This document shows, piece after piece, positions 58,982 to 64,000 of a DNA stretch of 64,000 nt. Every line of letters starts with the position of its first letter. Within the stretch, counting starts at the first letter, position 1. The translations under genes and the position numbers were made by a program. Below the pieces are notes generated by a model, which saw nothing but the letters and a program-made list of their open reading frames with translations, did no database searches and was not told the DNA's origin. The stretch spans positions 9,698,319 to 9,762,318 of the forward strand of contig NW_004450266.1 of NCBI RefSeq assembly GCF_000321225.1, in the 5' to 3' direction. The DNA is from Odobenus rosmarus divergens. Lineage: Eukaryota; Chordata; Mammalia; Carnivora; Odobenidae.

Positions 58982-59478
58982 AACAGAAACTTACAGAGAC
59001 AATCTATAGAAACAAGGACTTCACAGGCAACATGATGACAATAAATTCATATCTTTCAATAATCACTCTCAACGTGAACGGCCTAAATGCTCCCATAAAA
59101 TGGTACAGGGTTGCAGATTGGATAAAAAGACAGGACCCATCCATATGCTGTCTACAAGAGACTCACTTTGAACCTAAAGATACATCCAGACTGAAAGTGA
59201 AGGGATGGAGATCCATCTTCCATGACAACGGACTTCAAAAGAAAGCTGGGGTAGCAATTCTTATATCAGACAAATTAGATTTTAAGCTAAAGACTGTAGA
59301 TAGAGACACAGAAGGACACTATCATTCTTGAAGGGTCTATCCAACAAGAAGATTTAACAACTGTAAATATCTATGCTCCCAACATGGGAGCAGCCAACTG
59401 TTAACCAAAATAAAGAGTCATATTGATAATAATACGTTAATTATAGGAGACCTCAGTACTCCACTCTCAGCAGTAGAC
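58855..59478 (+). repeat. Internal L1 duplication, copy 1
   Basis: This 624-base unit runs from the ORF1 C-terminus through the inter-ORF spacer into the ORF2 endonuclease. It is repeated in diverged form at 59479-59970. Copy 1 lacks 13 bases between two 'gccaac' direct repeats near 59391 that copy 2 retains. Confidence 0.9.
59032..59331 (+). pseudogene. LINE-1 ORF2 endonuclease N-terminus, first copy
   Basis: A 99-codon frame starts MMTINSYLSIITLNVNGLNA and includes CCLQETHF, the AP-endonuclease-like motifs carrying the conserved Asn and Glu residues, then KAGVAILISDKLDF. In L1 this domain nicks target DNA. The frame stops at 59331 after the early endonuclease motifs, and further downstream the sequence jumps back into ORF1 C-terminal sequence at 59479, so no complete ORF2 can be read from this start. 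Confidence 0.93.
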
Positions 59479-59970
59479 TGGATGGAGAGATGCAGAGCTT
59501 CCAAGACTGGCAGAAACTGAAAGAATATGTGACCACTAAGCTGGCCCTGCACGAAATATTAAGGGGGGTTCTATAAAAGGAGAAAGACCCCAAGAGTGAT
59601 ATAGAACAGAAATGTATAGGGATAATCTATAAAAACAAGGTCTTCACAGGCAACATGATGACAATAAATTCATATCTTTCAATGATCACTCTCAACATGA
59701 ACGGCCTAAATGCACCCATAAAATGGCACAGGGTTGCAGATTGGATGAAAAGACAGGACCCAGCTAAAGACTGTAGATAGAGACACAGAAGGACACTCTA
59801 TTATTCTTAAAGGGTCTATCCAACAAGAAGATCTAACAATTGTAAATATCTACACTCCCTACATGGAAGCAGCCAACTACATAAGCCAACTGTTAACCAA
59901 AATAAAGAATCATATTGGTAACAATAAGTTAATTATAGGAGACCTCAATACTCCACTCTCAGCAATAGAC
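59479..59970 (+). repeat. Internal L1 duplication, copy 2 (with 146-base deletion)
   Basis: It begins with 'gatggagagatgcagagctt' and tracks copy 1 at an offset of 624 bases, including a second ORF2 start near 59656. It lacks the equivalent of 59139-59284, the segment holding the LQETH endonuclease motif. By eye there are about 15 differences in the first ~270 aligned bases. Beyond about 59970 the normal ORF2 sequence continues. Confidence 0.9.
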
Positions 59971-62900
59971 AGATCATCTAAGCAGAAAATCAAAAAAGAA
60001 ACAAGATCTTTGAATGACACACTGGACCAGATGGACCTCATAGATATATACAGAACATTCCACCCTAAAACAACAGAATACTCATTCTTCTCGAGTGCAC
60101 ATGGAACTTTCTCCAGAATAGACCACATACTGGGTCAGAAATCAGGTCTCAACTGATAACAAAAAATTGAGATTATTCCCTGCATATTCTCAGACCAAAA
60201 TGCTTTAAAACTGGAACTCAATCACAAGAAAAAGTTTGGAGGAAATTCAAACACTTGGAAGCTAAAGACCACTCTGCTCAAGAATGGGTCAACCAGGAAA
60301 TCAAAAAAGAACTTGAACAATTCATGGAAACCAATGAGAATGAAAACACATCTGTCCAAAACCTATGAGATACTGCAAAGGAGGTCCTAAGGGGGAAGTA
60401 CATGGAGGGATCCTGCACCGCTGGAGCCTCATTCAAAAAAATAGAAAAATCCTAGATTCACCAACTACCGTTACCTTAAGGAACTGGAGAAAAAGCAACA
60501 AATGATGCCTAAGCCACACATTAGAAGAGAAATAATTAAGATTAGAGCAGAGATCAATGAATTAAAAACCAGAAACACAGTAGTTCAAATAATGAAATTA
60601 GAAGCTGGTTCTTTGAAAGAATTAATATGATCAATAAATCACTGGCCAGACTTATCCAAAAGAAAAGAGAAAGGACCCAAATTAATAAAATTATGAATGA
60701 AAGGGGAGAGATCATGACTAACACCAAGGAAATAGAAACAGTTATTAGAAATTANNNNNNNNNNNNNNNNNNNNNNNNNNNNNNNNNNNNNNNNNNNNNN
60801 NNNNNNNNNNNNNNNNNNNNNNNNNNNNNNNNNNNNNNNNNNNNNNNNNNNNNNNNNNNNNNNNNNNNNNNNNNNNNNNNNNNNNNNNNNNNNNNNNNNN
60901 NNNNNNNNNNNNNNNNNNNNNNNNNNNNNNNNNNNNNNNNNNNNNNNNNNNNNNNNNNNNNNNNNNNNNGAATTCTACCAAACATTCAAAGAAGAAATAA
61001 TACCTATTCTCCTGAAGCTGTTTCAAAAAATAGAAACAGAAGGAAAGCTTCCAGACTCATTCTATGAGGCCAGCATTACCTTAATCCCAAACCAGGCAAA
61101 GACCCCATCAAAAAGGAGAATTTCAGACCAATATCCTTGATGAATATGGATTCCAAACTTCTCAAAAAATCCTAGCTAATAGGATCCAACAATACATTAA
61201 AAAGATTATCCACCACCACCAAGTGAGATTTATCCCCAGGATGAAAGGGTGGTTCAACATTCGCAAGTCAATCATGTGATAGACCACATTAATAAGAGGA
61301 GAGAAAAGAACCATATGGTCCTCTCAATTGATGCAGAAAAAGCATTTGACAAAATACAGCATCCTTTCCTGATTAAAGCGCTTCAGAGTATAGGGATAGA
61401 GGGAATATTCCTCAAGTTCATAAAATCCATCTATGAAAAACCCACAGTGAATATCATCTTCAATGGGGAAAAGATGAGAGCCTTTCCCTTAAAATCAGGA
61501 ACACGTCAAGGATGCCCACTCTCGCCACTATTGTTTAACATAGTACTAGAAGTTCTAGCAAGAGCAATCAGACAACAACAACAACAAAAAATGTATTCAA
61601 ATTAGCAAAGCAGAAGTCAAACTGTCTCTCTTTGCAAATGACATGATACTTTATGTGGAAAACCCAAAAGATTCCACCCCCAAAATTACTAGAACCCATA
61701 CAGCAATTCAGTAATGTGGCAAAATACAACATCAATGCACAGAAATCAGTTGCTTTTTATACACTAACAGTGCAACTGTAGAAAGAGAAATTAGAGAATC
61801 GATTCCATTTACAATAGCACCAGAAACCATAACATACCTCGGAATAAACCTAACCAAAGAGGTGAAGGATCTATACTCTAGGAAATACAGAACACTCGTG
61901 AAAGAAATTGAAGAAGACACAAAAGGATGGAAAAACATTCCCTACTCATGGATTGGAAGAATAAACGTTGTTAAAATGTCTATGCTACCCAGAGCAATCT
62001 GTACCTTCAACACCAACCCGATCAAAATTCCAATGACATTTTTCAAAGTGCTGAAACAAACAATCCTAAAATTTGTATGGAATCTGAAAAGACCCCAAAT
62101 CGCCAAGGAAATGTTGAAAAAGAAAAACAAAGCTGGGGTATCACGTTGCCTGATTTCAAGCTATATTACAAAGCAGTGAACCCCAAGACAGCATAGTACT
62201 GGCACAAAAACAGATATATAGACCAATGGAACAGAATAAAGAGCCTAGATATGGACCCTCAACTCTATGGTCAACTAATCTTTGACAAAGCAGGAAAAAT
62301 ATGCAATGGAAAAAAAATATCTTCAGTAAATACTTCTGGGAAAATTGGACAGCTATATACAGAAGAATGAAACTCAACCATTCTCTAACACCATACACAA
62401 AGATAAACTCAAAATGGATGACCATCAAAATCCTAGAGGAGAACATAGGCAGTAACCTCTTTGACATCGGCCACAGCAACTTCTTTCAAGATACATCTCC
62501 AAAGGCAAGTGAAACAAAAGGGAAAATGAACTTTTGGGACTTCATCAAGATAAAAAGCTTCTGCACAGCAAAGGAAACAGTCAACAAAACAAAGAGGCAA
62601 CCCACGGAATAGGAGAAGATATTTGCAAATGACACTACAGATAAAGGGCTGATATCCAAGATCTATAAAGAACTTCTCAAACTCAACACCCAAAAAACAA
62701 ATAATCAAGTCAAAAAAATGGGAAGAAGACATGAACAGACACTTCTCCAAAGAAGACATACAAATGACCTACAGACACATGAAAAAATGTTCGTCATTAG
62801 CCATGAGGGAAATTCAAATCAAAGCCACATTGAGATACCACCTTACACCAGTTAGAATGGAAAAATTGACAAGACAAGAAACAACAAATGTTGGAGAGGT

Positions 62901-63295
62901 TGTGGAGAAAGGGGAACACTCTTACACTGTTGGTGGGAATGCAAGTTGGTACAGTCACTTTGGAAAACAGTGTGGAGGTTCCTCAGAAGGTTAAAATACA
63001 GCTACCCTACAACCCAGGATTGCACTCCTGGGTATTTACCCCAAAGACACAGATGTAGTGAAGAGAAGGGCCATATGCACCCCAATGTTCATAACAGCAA
63101 TGTCCACAAAACTGTGGAAAGAGCCAAGATGCCCTTCAACAGATGAATGAATAAAGAAGATGTGGTCCATATATACAATGGAATATTACTCAGCCATCAG
63201 AAAAGATGAATACCCAACTTTGCATCAACATGGGTGGGACTGGAGGAGATTATGCTAAGTGAAATAAGTCAAGCAGAGAAGGTCAATTATCATTT
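59863..63295 (+). pseudogene. LINE-1 ORF2 (endonuclease/reverse transcriptase), broken and gapped
   Basis: This is the remainder of ORF2. The endonuclease C-terminal part (59863-60156) has IIGDLNTPLSAIDR, YSFFSSAHGTFSRIDHILG. The middle region is in several frames. After the gap, reverse-transcriptase motifs appear: ITLIPKPGKDP and NFRPISL in broken frames near 61075-61135, then in 61249-61605 [38 protein letters not shown]. The catalytic motif at 61631-61642 reads FAND instead of FADD. C-terminal pieces follow: 61862-62179 (YSWIGRINVVKMSMLPRAI), 62301-62612, 62731-62994 ([20 protein letters not shown]). The family protein is about 1,270 residues; at least six frame changes or stops are visible here. 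Confidence 0.95.
60755..60969. other. Assembly gap (215 N)
   Basis: A run of 215 undetermined bases lies within L1 ORF2, just before the reverse-transcriptase domain. The flanks ('cagttattagaaatta' on the left and 'gaattctaccaaacattc' on the right) are consistent with missing L1 sequence of roughly that length. Confidence 0.99.
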
Positions 63296-63632
63296 GTTTC
63301 ACTTATTTGTGGAACATAAGGAATAGCATGGAGGACATTAGGAGAAGGAAGGGAAAAATGAAGGGGGAGAAATCGGAGGGGGAGATGAACAATGAGAGAC
63401 TATGGACTCCGAGAAACAAACTGAAGGTTTTCAGAAGGGAGGGGGGTGGGGGTGGGGGGTGGATTAGCCTGGTGGTGGGTATTAAGGAGGGCATGTATTG
63501 CATGGATCACTGGGTATTATATGAAAACAATGAGTCATGGAACACTACATCAGAAACTAATGATGTACTGTATGGTGACTAACATAACATAATAAAATTA
63601 AATTAAATTAAAAAAAATTAAATACATAGTTT

Positions 63633-64000
63633 ATTTACTAGGACATTTTTACCATGGCATCTAATCTAACATCCAGATAGTTATAAAATGCCAATGTCAG
63701 GAATATTTTGATAAAGTTGTTTATTTTTTAGTAGATTACTGTTATCAAAATAACCTCAAAATTTCATATTAATATTATTTATTTTTTAGAATGAGAATCA
63801 ACATAAAACAAAAGAAAAAAAAGGTTCAAAATCTTGTTCTATGAATTTCTACATGAAGTTTAAGTAAAAGGTCAATGTTTAAGGTCTTCAGAGGCATGGA
63901 AGACCCATCATTATCAATTTCTTCTGACACATGTAACTTCAACACCACAACCCCACATGCATTATATGCTTTATAAACTTCTTACTGTTCTACAAACACA
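63633..64000. other. AT-rich non-coding stretch to window end
   Basis: No gene or recognisable repeat is seen. Confidence 0.5.

Larger units (their letters stand above)
57186..63619 (+). mobile_element. Full-length-scale, inactivated LINE-1
   Basis: This is an autonomous-type retrotransposon of about 6.4 kb with a 5' UTR (57186-58063), ORF1 region (58064-about 58980), duplicated ORF1/ORF2 junction, ORF2 (to about 63295) and 3' UTR with AATAAAATTAAATTAAATTAAA tail. AAATATATAGTTT (57173-57185) and AAATACATAGTTT (63620-63632) form a 13-base target-site duplication with one mismatch, so the whole block is one insertion. Frameshifts, stops, an active-site change, a partial internal duplication and an assembly gap (60755-60969) mean it cannot move now. 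Its ORF2 and 3' UTR are closest to the copy at 36568-38306. Confidence 0.97.

Noticed and set aside
1..64000. CRISPR array, operon, phage or other prokaryotic system
   Set aside because: The repeats are dispersed SINE/L1 copies with target-site duplications, not regularly spaced arrays. There are no dense gene strings with ribosome-binding sites, and the whole window reads as mammalian DNA.
1..64000. Functional tRNA genes suggested by the tRNA-like heads of many SINEs
   Set aside because: Each head is followed by the SINE core, CT-rich body and A-rich tail with flanking duplications, so they are retroposed SINEs rather than tRNA genes.
1..64000. Dog or other canid origin
   Set aside because: None of the SINEs shows the young canid form, although a canid cannot be fully excluded from one window.

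Overview
This window looks like a stretch of mammalian intergenic (or deep intronic) DNA from a caniform carnivore. The evidence is the repeat content. About 18 copies of the tRNA-derived Carnivora SINE are present, with the head motif GGGCGCCTGGGTGGCTCAG, a core reading 'cagggtcctgggatcgag', and tails ending in CAAATAAATAAA plus poly(A). Several carnivore-type LINE-1 (L1) copies share a 3' end in 'actaacataacataataaa'. The SINE core is the caniform type rather than the felid type, and none of the 18 copies has the young canid form ('gggatccctgggtggcgcag'). This suggests a bear, seal or mustelid relative, which is an inference; the species cannot be fixed from the window.

I find no cellular protein-coding gene, tRNA, rRNA, CRISPR array or prokaryotic feature. 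All long open frames with recognisable protein content are remnants of L1 ORF1 or ORF2. The other short open frames are chance frames in AT-rich DNA, or lie in repeats or in two GC-rich segments (8229-8838 and 46621-47005) whose origin I cannot name.

Layout: 1-815 holds two L1 3' ends. 816-13 kb is AT-rich DNA with SINEs, a MaLR-type LTR split by a retroposed segment (6283-6872), and a Tigger-type DNA transposon carrying a GC-rich probable processed pseudogene (7943-8899). 13-24 kb holds more SINEs, a GGAA microsatellite, a large decayed hAT transposon with transposase remnants and a nested SINE (18716-20791), MIR copies and small hAT elements. 24-36 kb is mostly single-copy DNA with SINEs and MIRs. 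36.1-38.3 kb has a SINE followed by a 5'-truncated L1 with a perfect 14-base target-site duplication. 40.9-42.3 kb holds a second LTR in reverse orientation and a Tigger MITE. 45-50.6 kb is old, reverse-oriented L1M-type sequence. 53-56.3 kb has a MIR, three short L1 copies and a SINE.

The main feature is a full-length-scale but dead L1 at 57186-63619. It has a 5' UTR, broken ORF1, broken ORF2 and a 3' UTR, with near-perfect target-site duplications. It also contains a partial internal duplication, a reverse-transcriptase active-site change and a 215-base assembly gap.

Repeat family names come from memory of consensus motifs and were not checked with a repeat database. No previously undescribed genetic system is evident. 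The most useful observations concern rearranged and nested transposable elements.
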